This document shows, in pieces, positions 21,408 through 30,337 of a DNA stretch of 48,452 nucleotides. The translations under genes and the position numbers were made by a program. Positions within the stretch are counted from its first letter, which is position 1. Each line of letters starts with the position of its first letter. The notes beneath the pieces are model-generated. The model did no database searches and was not told the DNA's origin. It saw nothing but the letters and a program-made list of their open reading frames with translations. The DNA is from Treponema zioleckii (GTDB taxonomy: Bacteria; Spirochaetota; Spirochaetia; Treponematales; Treponemataceae): NCBI RefSeq assembly GCF_014737315.1, contig NZ_JPUF01000027.1, forward strand, positions 1-48,452, written 5' to 3'.

Positions 21408-22544
21408 TTAATCGGAAATGTCAACGTCAGCCGCAATTTCAAACTGATAATCAGGGAATTTTTCTTTGAGAGCAGCTTTTAGAATTTTTAGCCCCTCCCC
21501 CGCCTCAATAGAAAAACTAAAAACTACATCAAAACGCATTGATTTTTGTTCCTGGTCAATAAAAAATCCGTGCATCTGCAAAGCCCAGTCATGCGAAAGA
21601 ACGATTTTTTGGACATCATTTCTGATTGACGCACAAAAATCATTTTTTGTGTTATAGGAATAAACTCCCACGCCAGTAAGAATCACACCCGTTTCCCTAT
21701 AAACCTTCGCCTCTATTTTTCGGGTAAGAACGTCAACCTCGCTTACAGTCATAGAATCTGGAAGCTCAATGTGAACCGAGGCATAATTTTTGTCAGGTCC
21801 GTAATTATTCAAAATCAAATCAAAAGCACCGCGCACGCCCTCTTCCGAGGCAATCAATTTTTTGATTTTCAGAACAGTCGCTTTGTCCGCACGCCGTCCC
21901 AAAATATCATCCAGCGTTTCAATCATCATCTCAAAACCAGACTTAATGATAAAAACCGAAATCAAAACGCCAACGTACGATTCAAGCGAAATTGAAGCGA
22001 ATTTATAAACCAACGCAGAGGCAAGAACAGAAGCCGAAAGAATCGCGTCAAAAAGAGCGTCCGCGCCAGAAGCGACGAGCGCACCCGAAGAAGTTTTCTT
22101 TCCCCGGGATTTTACAAAAAGTCCAAGAAAGATTTTTACAAAAACTGCGGCGGCAATTATGATTAGTGATGAAACTGAATATGAGGCAGTTTCAGGATGT
22201 ATGATTTTTTTTACAGATTCAACCGCGCTCGTAATTCCCGCATAAAGCACGATTGCAGAAACAATCATCGCGCTAAGATATTCGATTCGGCCATATCCCA
22301 AAGGATGTTTTTTATCAGGAGCCTTTGAAGAAAGTTTTGTTCCGATTATAGTCACGAGCGAAGAAAGCGCATCAGAAAAATTATTCACCGCATCAAGAAT
22401 CACCGCAATTGAATTAGAAAAAAATCCGACCGCGGCTTTAAAACCTGCCAAAAAGACATTCATGGCAATACCAACCAAACTAGTTTGGATAATAATTTTA
22501 TCTCGCATTTCTGCCGGGATTTTTACGTTTTCGTCCTGAGTCAT
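21408..22544 (-). CDS. Cation diffusion facilitator family transporter, 378 aa
   Basis: Inner-membrane metal/proton antiporter of the CDF family (Zn, Mn, Fe or Co efflux). Six membrane segments occupy the N-terminal ~210 residues, with the metal-site region AVILDAVNNFSDALSSL in TM2 and the loop HPLGYGRIEYL. A cytoplasmic domain of about 170 residues follows, longer than the single ferredoxin-like fold and perhaps duplicated. Starts at 22565 and 22556 are in frame, but GAGGTG lies just before the ATG at 22544 and the earlier ones fall beside an operator, so I prefer 22544. It lies inside the iteron-bounded module, so it could be plasmid cargo. Confidence 0.85.
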   Translation of the reverse strand: MTQDENVKIPAEMRDKIIIQTSLVGIAMNVFLAGFKAAVGFFSNSIAVILDAVNNFSDALSSLVTIIGTKLSSKAPDKKHPLGYGRIEYLSAMIVSAIVLYAGITSAVESVKKIIHPETASYSVSSLIIIAAAVFVKIFLGLFVKSRGKKTSSGALVASGADALFDAILSASVLASALVYKFASISLESYVGVLISVFIIKSGFEMMIETLDDILGRRADKATVLKIKKLIASEEGVRGAFDLILNNYGPDKNYASVHIELPDSMTVSEVDVLTRKIEAKVYRETGVILTGVGVYSYNTKNDFCASIRNDVQKIVLSHDWALQMHGFFIDQEQKSMRFDVVFSFSIEAGEGLKILKAALKEKFPDYQFEIAADVDISD

Positions 22545-22563
22545 ATCACACCTCATTGCAAAC

Positions 22564-22599
22564 ATATCAAAAATGATATATTTATATCACTTTTGATAT
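22564..22599. promoter_or_regulatory. Two 16-bp palindromic operators, 20 bp apart
   Basis: ATATCA-AAAA-TGATAT at 22564-22579 and ATATCA-CTTT-TGATAT at 22584-22599. Identical half-sites and exactly two helical turns apart. They lie between the divergent transporter and the 146-aa gene. The same half-sites crowd the region upstream of parA, so one protein probably binds both places. Confidence 0.75.
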
Positions 22600-22732
22600 A
22601 AATATAAACTTCAAAAGCTTTACCGCCCAAAAACATTATAATCATACTGAACAGATTTTTAAATTGTCCTCATTCGGATTTCAGTAACATCGAAATCTAT
22701 CACAACCAAAGCAGATAGGTTATAATGCATTC

Positions 22733-23173
22733 ATGAAAATAACACCGACACTCGAAGAATGCAAATCAATTCTTGATGACGCAGTAACAAAAATCCATGC
22801 GATAGCCGTAAGTAAAAATCCTGAAAACCTAAAAGAAAATCTTCTTCAAATCGCAAACTCGATTTCAGACGTTGCCTACAAAATCGACTCGGCTTCAAAC
22901 ATGGCATATATTGGACAAAAATTCGGCGGCCAATCAAAAAGTGCAGCAAAAGTTTCGGCAGTCCGGGAGAACGGAAAAAAAGGCGGACGTCCAAGCAAAA
23001 AATCTATCATAAATATAGAAGAAATTAAAAATGATGACGGAAGTCCAAGCTGCAAAATCGATTTTTCCGACGGTAGCCAAAAAATCATAAACGGTGACAA
23101 AAATGATGCCGAAAGAATTTTTCCGTCGAGCCGATATAAAAGAGTTTTTGAGAACACCCCAAAATTTGAGTAA
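22733..23173 (+). CDS. Unknown 146-aa protein with a KKGGRPSKK basic motif
   Basis: I do not recognise a function. The N-terminal ~65 residues look helical. The middle has AVRENGKKGGRPSKK, a Gly-Arg-Pro basic patch of the AT-hook kind seen in many small plasmid-borne proteins, and the last ~50 residues look like a small beta domain (CKIDFSDGSQKIINGDKND). TATAAT at 22721-22726 lies so close to the ATG that the message may have almost no leader, and there is no good ribosome site. Its last codons overlap iteron B1. It sits between the two ATATCA/TGATAT regions, in the partition/replication module. Confidence 0.65.
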   Translation: MKITPTLEECKSILDDAVTKIHAIAVSKNPENLKENLLQIANSISDVAYKIDSASNMAYIGQKFGGQSKSAAKVSAVRENGKKGGRPSKKSIINIEEIKNDDGSPSCKIDFSDGSQKIINGDKNDAERIFPSSRYKRVFENTPKFE

Positions 23174-23239
23174 CACTTTTTCAACGTAAAGTGTGCCTAA
23201 ACTCCGCCTCCAAAAACATAAAGTAACAGTTTTTCAACG
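23170..23239. repeat. Iteron cluster B: two direct copies
   Basis: Minus-strand 17-mers CGTTGAAAAAGTGTTAC (23186-23170) and CGTTGAAAAACTGTTAC (23239-23223), 53 bp apart. The first overlaps the stop codon of the 146-aa gene. It may be a copy-control or incompatibility locus of the kind that iteron plasmids keep away from the origin core. Confidence 0.8.
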
Positions 23240-23418
23240 GTAGACAGAATAACAATTCGGCTAAAAAAACTTCAAAATCATCGATTTTATTCTGTCTACC
23301 AATAAAGGTCTCAAAAACCTAAAAAAAATTCAAAAATTGCCCAGAATCGATGCAAAACGACTTCCCCGACATACATCATGGCAAAAAATTAGAAAATCGC
23401 TTAAAATCGATTTTCTAT

Positions 23419-23556
23419 ATATCATTATATCATTTTACACATATTGATATATATATATCTAATTAAACATCATATTTGATATAATTTACGATATAATTTA
23501 TGATATATTGATATTATATTTTACATCATTTTCAATATCAAAATATCTTTATATCA
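23419..23556. promoter_or_regulatory. AT-rich region dense in ATATCA/TGATAT half-sites, putative centromere
   Basis: Exact half-sites start at 23419, 23427, 23445, 23477, 23501, 23509, 23535 and 23551, plus ACATCA at 23467 and 23523. ACATCA-TATT-TGATAT at 23467-23482 repeats the spacing of the operators at 22564 and 22584. The stretch is nearly pure A/T and ends 60 bp before parA. In type Ib partition systems the centromere is an array of this kind upstream of parA, bound by the small RHH protein. From 23240 to 23410 I see no feature. Confidence 0.6.
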
Positions 23557-23619
23557 TTATGGAAAAATGTTCAAATCCTAAAATTAAAAAATGACATTTT
23601 TTTCAAAAAGGAGAAAACT

Positions 23620-24370
23620 ATGAGAAAATCTTTCGTTTTTCTTAATCGAAAAGGCGGAACCGGAAAAACTTCTATAAGTGTTTCTTGCGCCATTGAACTT
23701 GCAAAAAAAGGTCACAAAACTTTGTTGATAGACTGTGACCCACAGGGAAATTCTTCAGCTTGGCTTGCAAAGGATTTTAAATATGAAATCGCAGACGTTC
23801 TTAACAAAAAGGTGAGTGTAGAAGACTGCATCACTCCGTCAATCACAGAAAATCTTTTTGTAATGCCAACTTTCGCAATCAACGGAAGCTTGCAGGGCTA
23901 TGCCTCAAACACGCGAAATTACTACGCCTTCGTTGACGAAATCTTTCCGAAACTGAATGACTTTGAATTCGTAATTTTTGACACGTCGCCGGCCTTCGGT
24001 GATTTTGTAAAAGGGAATCGCAAACAGTGCGAGCGTAATCATCCCTGTACTAAAACTTGACCAGTTCTCGGCAGACGGATTCCAGACACTCATCGAAAAT
24101 CTTATGACAACCACAAAAGACATTCGATGCGACGACCTTCTCGAAAAAATCTCGTTCGTCATTTTGAACCAGCAGGACAAACGAATGAAATTTCAGTCTC
24201 TCTTCGCAGAGAATTTCATGAAGAATTTTGACGACACTCAGTTCCTTACGGTACCGACCGATACGGCATTCGTAAAAGCTCAAATTCTAAAAAAGAGCGT
24301 ACAGGACATGCCGCCTAGAAAAGAAACCCAAGATTCTTTAAATATCATTATTCAGGAAATGACTAAATGA
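23620..24370 (+). pseudogene. parA: ParA-type partition ATPase, ~249 aa, frameshifted at GGG
   Basis: Deviant Walker A ATPase for plasmid or chromosome partition. KGGTGKTS (with signature Lys) opens the protein, followed by LLIDCDPQGNSS and a VIFDTSPAFGDFVK Walker B region. Near the GGG at 24013-24015 the frame breaks and stops at 24060. Removing one G gives GIANSASVIIPVLKLDQFS and runs on intact to 24370, with 750 bases in frame. There is no N-terminal HTH, as in small type Ib ParA. AAGGAG lies before the ATG. It overlaps the next gene by four bases (ATGA). Since the second half shows no further decay, the break is recent or a sequence error. Confidence 0.85.
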
Positions 24371-24741
24371 AAGCACCATTAAATTTTAATACCGGCGCAA
24401 CAAAAAAAGACCCTTTAGCAGACGCAATCAGCGGAAACTTCAAGCGTGAAGAAACGAGTCAACCTGCGGCAGCCGTGGAAACGCCAAAAAAAGTTTCTGC
24501 AACTTCCGCCCAGACAACGCAAAATTCAAAAGAGCTTCCAAAAGACAACGTAAAGGACACAAAAGAACGATTCATCATTACGATGGCAAAAGGTGAACGA
24601 GCATTGTTCAAATCTTTCTGCGCTCTAAAGCAAGTTTCGATGAACCACTTTGTTATCTGCGCGATGGATTATTTTAAAGAAGAAGTGGAAAACGGCAATG
24701 TTGTACTAACGCCTCACGGCTACAAGCGGCAGAGCAACTAA
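24367..24741 (+). CDS. Small RHH-like protein, putative partition (ParG-type) DNA binder, 124 aa
   Basis: Likely partner of ParA. The first ~65 residues are polar and low-complexity (Lys, Thr, Ala, Gln), typical of the flexible tail that stimulates ParA. The C-terminal half starts with a beta strand (RFIITMAK) followed by two helices, a ribbon-helix-helix pattern (GERALFKSFCALKQVSMNHFVICAMDYFKEEV). ATG overlaps the parA stop, so the two are translationally coupled. I infer that it binds the ATATCA/TGATAT sites upstream. The fold is inferred from pattern only. Confidence 0.65.
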   Translation: MKAPLNFNTGATKKDPLADAISGNFKREETSQPAAAVETPKKVSATSAQTTQNSKELPKDNVKDTKERFIITMAKGERALFKSFCALKQVSMNHFVICAMDYFKEEVENGNVVLTPHGYKRQSN

Positions 24742-24752
24742 GGCGGATTTTT

Positions 24753-25712
24753 ATGAGTACAGAAAACACACTGTTCCCAGAACTTATGGAACAGCACGAG
24801 GAAGTAAAACCAAGATTCCGGGGTTATCTTGCAAGCCCGTTTATTGCGGCGGCACTTCCGCTCAAAGACGTTAATAAACCTGTTTTTGAGCGAAAATACA
24901 ACAATATCATCCTTCGTCTCACAAGCGACTCAAAAGTTCCTTTTGGGCGGTATGGAAGGCTTTTGCTTTCGATTCTGACGACTCACGCAGTAATCGAAAA
25001 AAATTCCAAGAATGACGGACCTGTAACTTTGACGTACAGAACACTCCAGGAACTTCTTGATGAATTGCAGCTTCCAAAGCAGCGCGGAAAAGATATAAAA
25101 GAGCAGCTAGAATGTTTTGCCGGAGCATCGTTCGTCTTTAAGGAAAAGCGAACTAAAGTGACTCAAAAACTTTTGTTCAAAGATTTTTATGAGGACGGCG
25201 AAAAAATGGACGGTGAAGTGACTGCAACTCAGTTCACTACGGGAATCGTACCTTTTTTTGAGTCAATGCAATACATTGATTTGAAGGAAAAGGGCCGTGA
25301 CCGAAAGAGCGTTGGAATTACAATAATTCTTTCTGAAAAATTCAGGCAGCTTTCTCAAGTCCATTCAGTACCAATTGATTACACCGCTTACAAAGAAATT
25401 AGCAGCGCAGTCGGAAAGGATTTGTATGCTTGGTTCGTTTACAAAAACAATTCGCTTACCGATGAACCTGTTTTTATTCAGCGAAGTGCATTGGTGAATC
25501 AGTTTTTGCCACTAAAAGAAAACAATTATGAGTCAGAAGAGCGAGTTAATTGGAACACAATAAAAGAACAAATAAATCTTATAAAAAAGAAGTATTATCA
25601 GAATCTTAATGTTTCAATTGCCCAGGACAATTCTGGAATTACAATTTCAAAGTCTGAGCCTGTAATTTTGGAGAATGATACAAGATATGTTCTTGTAACT
25701 TCAACACTCTAA
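24753..25712 (+). CDS. repA: RepA-type plasmid replication initiator, 319 aa
   Basis: Initiator of iteron-controlled replication. It fits the plasmid RepA_C family: VPFGRYGRLLLSILTTHAV is the core family motif (residues ~67-85), followed by LTYRTLQELLDELQLPKQRG, a winged-helix DNA-binding pattern, and later the segment VPIDYTAYKEISSAVGKDLYAWFVYK. The length is near that of TrfA/RepA-like proteins. It starts 11 bp after the RHH gene, so parA-RHH-repA form one operon. Iterons and DnaA-box-like sites begin 24 bp after its stop. This is the best evidence that 21.3-26.2 kb is a replicon module. Confidence 0.82.
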   Translation: MSTENTLFPELMEQHEEVKPRFRGYLASPFIAAALPLKDVNKPVFERKYNNIILRLTSDSKVPFGRYGRLLLSILTTHAVIEKNSKNDGPVTLTYRTLQELLDELQLPKQRGKDIKEQLECFAGASFVFKEKRTKVTQKLLFKDFYEDGEKMDGEVTATQFTTGIVPFFESMQYIDLKEKGRDRKSVGITIILSEKFRQLSQVHSVPIDYTAYKEISSAVGKDLYAWFVYKNNSLTDEPVFIQRSALVNQFLPLKENNYESEERVNWNTIKEQINLIKKKYYQNLNVSIAQDNSGITISKSEPVILENDTRYVLVTSTL

Positions 25713-25718
25713 ATTCAA

Positions 25719-25776
25719 AAGTCTGAAACAAGTGAGTAACAGAAAGACAACGTTTATCATCATTTGTTTCGGACTT
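25719..25776. repeat. Inverted repeat enclosing the first iteron of cluster C
   Basis: AAGTCTGAAACAA (25719-25731) pairs with TTGTTTCGGACTT (25764-25776), one mismatch in 13. The loop holds iteron 25736-25752. It may act as the repA terminator. Confidence 0.55.
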
Positions 25777-26237
25777 ACTATTTGGTTTTAAAAACTATTT
25801 GAATTCTATTTGTTTATATAGAAGAAAGTAAGAAAAGTGTTACTTAGTCGTTGAGAAAATGTGACGCTATATTTTGAGAACTATGTAAGTCCTTATAGAA
25901 TAAGGAAATATAATTATCCACGTTGTTGTTTTTTTGTTACCTAAAATCGATGTTTTCCACAAAAAATTGTTGACAAGCGTTGTAAAAATGTGACTTTGTG
26001 AAAAAACGTTGCAATCTTGTTACCAAAAATAAGAATCGTTGAATAAATGTTACTTAGTTTTCCACAGAATTTCAAGAAAACTTGCACAACGAAAGATTTG
26101 TGCTTTATCGGAAGAATTTTTGGATAGATTTAGATAATTTTTAGAATTTTGAATATTTTTGCTTAAGTGAGTAACAGATTTTCAACGCGCGTCAGTTTTT
26201 GAATAGAAAAAATCAAATTGCGTTGAAAATCTGTTAC
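25736..26237. other. Candidate replication origin: iteron cluster C with DnaA-box-like sites
   Basis: 17-mers CGTTG-N6-TGT(T/G)AC lie at 25736-25752 (-), 25849-25865 (+), 25978-25994 (+), 26007-26023 (+), 26037-26053 (+), 26171-26187 (-) and 26221-26237 (+). A copy with a 9-base centre is at 25921-25940, and a half copy near 25833. The three at 25978-26053 step by 29-30 bp. The last two form a 19-bp inverted pair. DnaA-box-like TTATCCACG (25914-25922) and TTTTCCACA (25953-25961, 26058-26066) alternate with them. The stretch 26070-26165 is very AT-rich and could be the unwinding element. No gene is present here. Confidence 0.8.
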
Positions 26238-26243
26238 TTAAAA

Positions 26244-27906
26244 TTAAAGTTCTCGAATCAGAGTGTAAACGCAGTCACCGGCTTTTTCGATTTTACGAAC
26301 CAAATCAATGTAGGCAAGCTCCGCTTTTACGTCAGAACCACTTTCTATGCGCTTTCTCGAAGCTTTTTTGAGGCTTTTCTTGTTTTTGTTGATTTTGCTT
26401 TCAAAGTCTTTGCCGTGATCTTTTTGGCTTTCGCTAATTCCCGTTGCGTAATAAATGCAGACTTGTTCAAAGAAAAGTTTTACGCTGGCAAAATATTCAG
26501 AAACCTCGGTGAGTCGCATCGCAGAATCTTTTTGAGAAGCTTTTGAGAGATATTTTGTAAGATTGTGCATGATGGCATCACATTCGTCGCTCAAGTTTTC
26601 GAGCGTGTCTGTTATGGCTATAAGATTTGAGAATTTCTTGCGTTCTTCGGAAGTTGCGTTCGGAAGATTGTAAACTTTTTGAAGAAAGTTTGTGATTGAT
26701 TCATTCATTTCATCTATATAATTTTCCGAGGCTTTTATTTTGTCCACGACTTCCAGTGTTTTTTCGCCGGCATTGTCTTGCGAAGCAAAAGGAATGCTTA
26801 TCATGTCCATCATTTCCATTACGCGCACGCTCATTTTTGAAATCTCCTTCTGAATCTGGAAGGTGTAAATTTCTGCGTTTGCGCGATTTGATGGCAAAAT
26901 GGCTGGAAGCGTGTAGTGTGCGTCCGCTTCTTTTTCCGAATCTTTTATTATTTTTTTTGTTAAGACTTGCAATCTGGTTAACGAACGGAAGAAAAATCAG
27001 CGTTGCAAGGAAATTGAAAATCGTGTGCAGCATTGCAATGTGCGTCGTGATGGCAGTTTCTGGCGTGCCTGGAACGATTGAGTCAACGAGGGCCAAAAAC
27101 GGTTTAAAGAAGCACAGGATAATAAACGTGCCTGCCGTGTTGAATCCAACATGGACAAGGGCGGTGCGTTTTGCGTTTGTAGAGGCCCCTATTGCGGACA
27201 TTACGGCATCAATCGTTGAGCCGATGTTGCTTCCGAGCACGAGCGAGGCGGACAGTTCCCAGCTAAGCGAGCCGTTTGCCGCCATTGTGAGTACGATTGC
27301 CGTAGTTGCGGATGATGAATGGATTAATGCGGTTATGAAAGCACCGATTAATACGCCAACAAAAAGTCCAAAAGTTTTTAGTGATGAAAGATTTTTTAGA
27401 ATTTCTGCGGAAGAAGGATTTAACGAAAGTGAAGCTTTTAGAAGGTCGAGTCCCATAAAAAGGAGGGCAAAGCCCATAAAACAATCTGCAAAGTTATGAA
27501 TTTTCAGTCGCTTGAATTTTTTTATTAGATATCCGATTCCAAAAATCGGGATTGCGGCGGCAGAAATCGAGAACGAAAATCCAAAGAAGGACACAATCCA
27601 CGCTGTTACCGTGGTTCCGATATTCGCGCCGAAAATTACGCCTATCGCCTGATTAAGTGTAAGAATTTCCGCGTTTACGAAACTTACTACCATTACAGTT
27701 GTTGCACCAGAAGACTGGACGATTGCAGTAATGCCGATTCCGGTAAGAAGTGCCGTAAAACGGTTTCCTGCGATTTTTCCGAGAAGCCGCTGGAGTTCTT
27801 TTCCCGCACCTTTTTGAATTCCGTCGGAAAGCATACTCATTCCGAAGAGGAGTAGACAGAGTGCTCCTATAAAGCCCAGCGTCTGTGCCAAAATGTTAAA
27901 AATCAT
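26244..27906 (-). pseudogene. Na/Pi cotransporter family protein with PhoU-like tail, ~553 aa, frameshifted
   Basis: Sodium-dependent phosphate transporter of the NptA/YjbB type. The first 300 residues contain two inverted Na/Pi repeats with QSSGATTVMVVSFVNA and HSSSATTAIVLTMAANG. After the last membrane segment (FLPFVNQIASL) the frame breaks at A8 (plus-strand T8 at 26951-26958). Removing one A joins it to the 240-residue helical PhoU-like domain found in the other frame. The joined ORF is 1662 bases. The full length is normal for the family. No ribosome site better than weak is seen before 27906. Its end abuts the iterons. Confidence 0.88.
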
Positions 27907-28035
27907 ATTTTCTCCAATTGATTGTGCTTTTTACAGCTTTACGGTGATTTTTTCTGCAAGCTACACTGTAGAGTTTTTTCCAATTTGATTCTATTATATT
28001 ACATGGGAAATCAGCAAATTTTTTGAGAGGTTTTT

Positions 28036-29025
28036 ATGATTGATTTACATTGCCATTTGGACGGTGCCATTACAAAGGATATTGCGAAAAAACTTGCGTC
28101 GATGCAGGACATTGATGTTTCAAATTATACTGACGAAGAATTTGATAATCTGATTTCGCTTGACGGTGACTGTTCTGATTTAAACGAATTTTTGCGTTGT
28201 TTTGAATTCCCGCTTTCGCTCTTGCAGACAAAAGAATCGATTTCTGCGGCCGTAAAGCTTGTTCAGGAACACATGAAAAAACAGGGAATTTTGTATCTTG
28301 AGTTAAGGTTTGCCCCTCAGCTCCATTGCCAGAAAGGTCTTTCGCAGGAAGACGTTGTTCTTGCGGCTTTGGATGGTCTTGAAAAAGATGATTTGCATAC
28401 GAACTTGATTTTGTGTCTTATGCGAGGCGAGCGGACAAAAGCCCAAATCTCGCGTAACATGGAAACTATAGAACTTGCCGAAAAATATCTCGTCGCGGAC
28501 GAGGGAATTGTGGCTGTTGATTTGGCTGGCGACGAATTCCCGTATCCGACAGAAATGTTTGCAGAGGAAATGAAAAAAATCCGTGGATTCAATATTCCTA
28601 TGACTGTTCATGCTGGGGAAGCTGGCAGTGCCGAAAACGTGCGTTTTGCGGTCGAAAACGGCATAAAGAGGATTGGTCACGGGGTGCGCATTGCGGATTA
28701 TCCTTCAATCGTCGATTTGGTCGTTAAGAACGGTGTTACGCTTGAAGTTTGTCCTACCAGCAACAGGCAGACTCGTGCCGTAAAAAATATGGACGAGTAT
28801 CCGATAAAAAAATTTCTGGAAGCTGGCGTAAAAGTCACCCTGAATACGGATGACCCTGCGATTTGCAGAACTGATTTGCAAAATGAGCTAAAATACGTCA
28901 AGGAAAAGTTTGGGATAAATGAAGATGATGAAAAGCGAATGCTTTTGAATTCTGTGGATGCGGCTTTTACAACGGCCGAATTCAAGGCAGAGCTTAGAGA
29001 AAAAATAAAAATTCTAAGAGGTTAA
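28036..29025 (+). CDS. add: Adenosine deaminase, 329 aa
   Basis: Converts adenosine (and deoxyadenosine) to inosine in purine salvage. Metal ligands appear in order: HCH at residues 5-7, HAGEAG with the catalytic Glu, GHGVRIAD, and LNTDDPA for the terminal Asp pair. The length is standard. A GAGAGG ribosome site lies before the ATG. First gene of a salvage run with the deaminase 7 bp downstream and deoC further on, all on the same strand. The role of the group is to use nucleosides as carbon and nitrogen source. Confidence 0.94.
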   Translation: MIDLHCHLDGAITKDIAKKLASMQDIDVSNYTDEEFDNLISLDGDCSDLNEFLRCFEFPLSLLQTKESISAAVKLVQEHMKKQGILYLELRFAPQLHCQKGLSQEDVVLAALDGLEKDDLHTNLILCLMRGERTKAQISRNMETIELAEKYLVADEGIVAVDLAGDEFPYPTEMFAEEMKKIRGFNIPMTVHAGEAGSAENVRFAVENGIKRIGHGVRIADYPSIVDLVVKNGVTLEVCPTSNRQTRAVKNMDEYPIKKFLEAGVKVTLNTDDPAICRTDLQNELKYVKEKFGINEDDEKRMLLNSVDAAFTTAEFKAELREKIKILRG

Positions 29026-29032
29026 AATTTAT

Positions 29033-29485
29033 ATGGATTTTATGAAGCAGGCGATTGGCGAAGCCTATGACGGAATCAAAAATAAGGAAGGTGGTCCGTT
29101 TGGCTCGGTGGTCGTCAAAGATGGCGTTGTAGTCGGCAGGGGACATAACAGAGTTCTTCTGAATAAAGACCCGACTTGCCACGGCGAAATGGAAGCTATC
29201 CGTGACGCATGTAAAAATCTTGGCACGCATGATTTGTCGGGCTGTGAGCTTTACACCACTGCGGAACCTTGTCCTATGTGTCTTGGCGGAATCCTTTGGT
29301 CAAACATAAATCATGTTTATTATGGCTGTAATCAGCGTGATACAGATTCGATTGGCTTTAGGGACGAAAAATTCTATGATTTCTTTCATGGCAAGACAGA
29401 CATTCTGAAGCAAGAAGAATACGGAAGGGAAGACTGTCTCAAGCTTTTTAAAGATTATTCTGATTCCAATGCAGTAAGATATTAA
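29033..29485 (+). CDS. guaD: Guanine deaminase-like CDA-fold nucleobase deaminase, 150 aa
   Basis: Zn-dependent deaminase of the cytidine-deaminase fold. GGPFGSVVVKDGVVV, the zinc ligand and catalytic Glu in CHGEMEAIRDAC, and AEPCPMCLGGILW for the two Cys ligands. The closest look is B. subtilis-type guanine deaminase, including the RDTDSIGF region and the C-terminal Tyr; other substrates (cytosine, adenine) are possible. It follows add by 7 bp, so the two are translated together. It would turn guanine into xanthine. Confidence 0.83.
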   Translation: MDFMKQAIGEAYDGIKNKEGGPFGSVVVKDGVVVGRGHNRVLLNKDPTCHGEMEAIRDACKNLGTHDLSGCELYTTAEPCPMCLGGILWSNINHVYYGCNQRDTDSIGFRDEKFYDFFHGKTDILKQEEYGREDCLKLFKDYSDSNAVRY

Positions 29486-29498
29486 AAAATTGTCTGAC

Positions 29499-29530
29499 GG
29501 GCATTCGAAAATGTGAGTTTTCAGGTGCCC
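29499..29530. repeat. Dispersed palindrome, copy 1
   Basis: GGGCATTCGAAAA (29499-29511) and TTTTCAGGTGCCC (29518-29530) form an imperfect hairpin. Similar elements occur at 30349-30385, 40951-40988 and 41089-41127. It lies between guaD and deoC. Confidence 0.5.
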
Positions 29531-29561
29531 TAATTAAATAAGGCTTTTTATGGAGGATAAA

Positions 29562-30275
29562 ATGACAAAACAAGAAATCGGAAAAATGATTGACCACACA
29601 AATTTGAATGCGTGTGCGACAAAAAAGGACATTCAGAAACTTTGTGACGAGGCTAAAAAATATTCATTTGCATCCGTTTGTGTAAATCCGTCTTATGTAA
29701 GCTTTGCTTACGAGCAGCTCAAAGACAGCGACGTTAAAGTTTGCACCGTAATCGGATTCCCGTTGGGTGCTGACACAATTGACAACAAGGCTGCCAGTGC
29801 CGCTGTTGCGGTTGATGAAGGAGCCGACGAAATTGATATGGTCGTAAATCTTGGGCTTGTAAAAGATGGCGAATGGGACGATGTGTTTGAGGATATTTAT
29901 GCTGTTGTTGAGGCTTCGCGCGAAACTGCCGCTGCTGACAAACAGAACCCTGACCGCGAAGTTATAATAAAGGTAATCCTTGAGACTTGCTATCTTAATG
30001 ACGAAGAAATCGTAAAATGCTGCGAGTGTGCAGAAAAGGCTGGTGCGGATTTTGTTAAAACTTCAACAGGATTTGCAATTCTTAAAGACAAGGACGGAAA
30101 ACTTCTCCCGAACGGAGCTACAGAGCATGCCGTAGCCCTTATGCGCAAAACTGTTGGTGACAGACTTGGCGTAAAGGCGAGCGGTGGCGTTAGAAGCTAT
30201 GATGAAGCCGTAAAGATGGTTGAAGCTGGTGCGTCAAGAATCGGAACTTCATCTGGAGTGTCAATTGTAGCATAA
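29562..30275 (+). CDS. deoC: Deoxyribose-phosphate aldolase, 237 aa
   Basis: Splits deoxyribose 5-phosphate into glyceraldehyde 3-phosphate and acetaldehyde, the last step of deoxynucleoside breakdown. The motif IDHTNL opens the barrel, VIIKVILET holds one conserved Lys, FVKTSTGF carries the Schiff-base Lys, and GVKASGGVRSYDEA the second active-site Lys. An ATG at 29550 is in frame, but GGAGG at 29552-29556 serves the ATG at 29562. Together with add and guaD this is a nucleoside catabolic locus; a palindromic spacer separates it from guaD. Confidence 0.95.
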   Translation: MTKQEIGKMIDHTNLNACATKKDIQKLCDEAKKYSFASVCVNPSYVSFAYEQLKDSDVKVCTVIGFPLGADTIDNKAASAAVAVDEGADEIDMVVNLGLVKDGEWDDVFEDIYAVVEASRETAAADKQNPDREVIIKVILETCYLNDEEIVKCCECAEKAGADFVKTSTGFAILKDKDGKLLPNGATEHAVALMRKTVGDRLGVKASGGVRSYDEAVKMVEAGASRIGTSSGVSIVA

Positions 30276-30337
30276 CTTGTTCAGAAACACTGTTATGTTC
30301 TGAATGCATTAAATCAGCACATTTTAAAAAAGTGGTG

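Noticed and set aside
27907-28035. Purine riboswitch before add
   Set aside because: I could not find the conserved paired loops; only a short CTACACTGTAG palindrome is visible.
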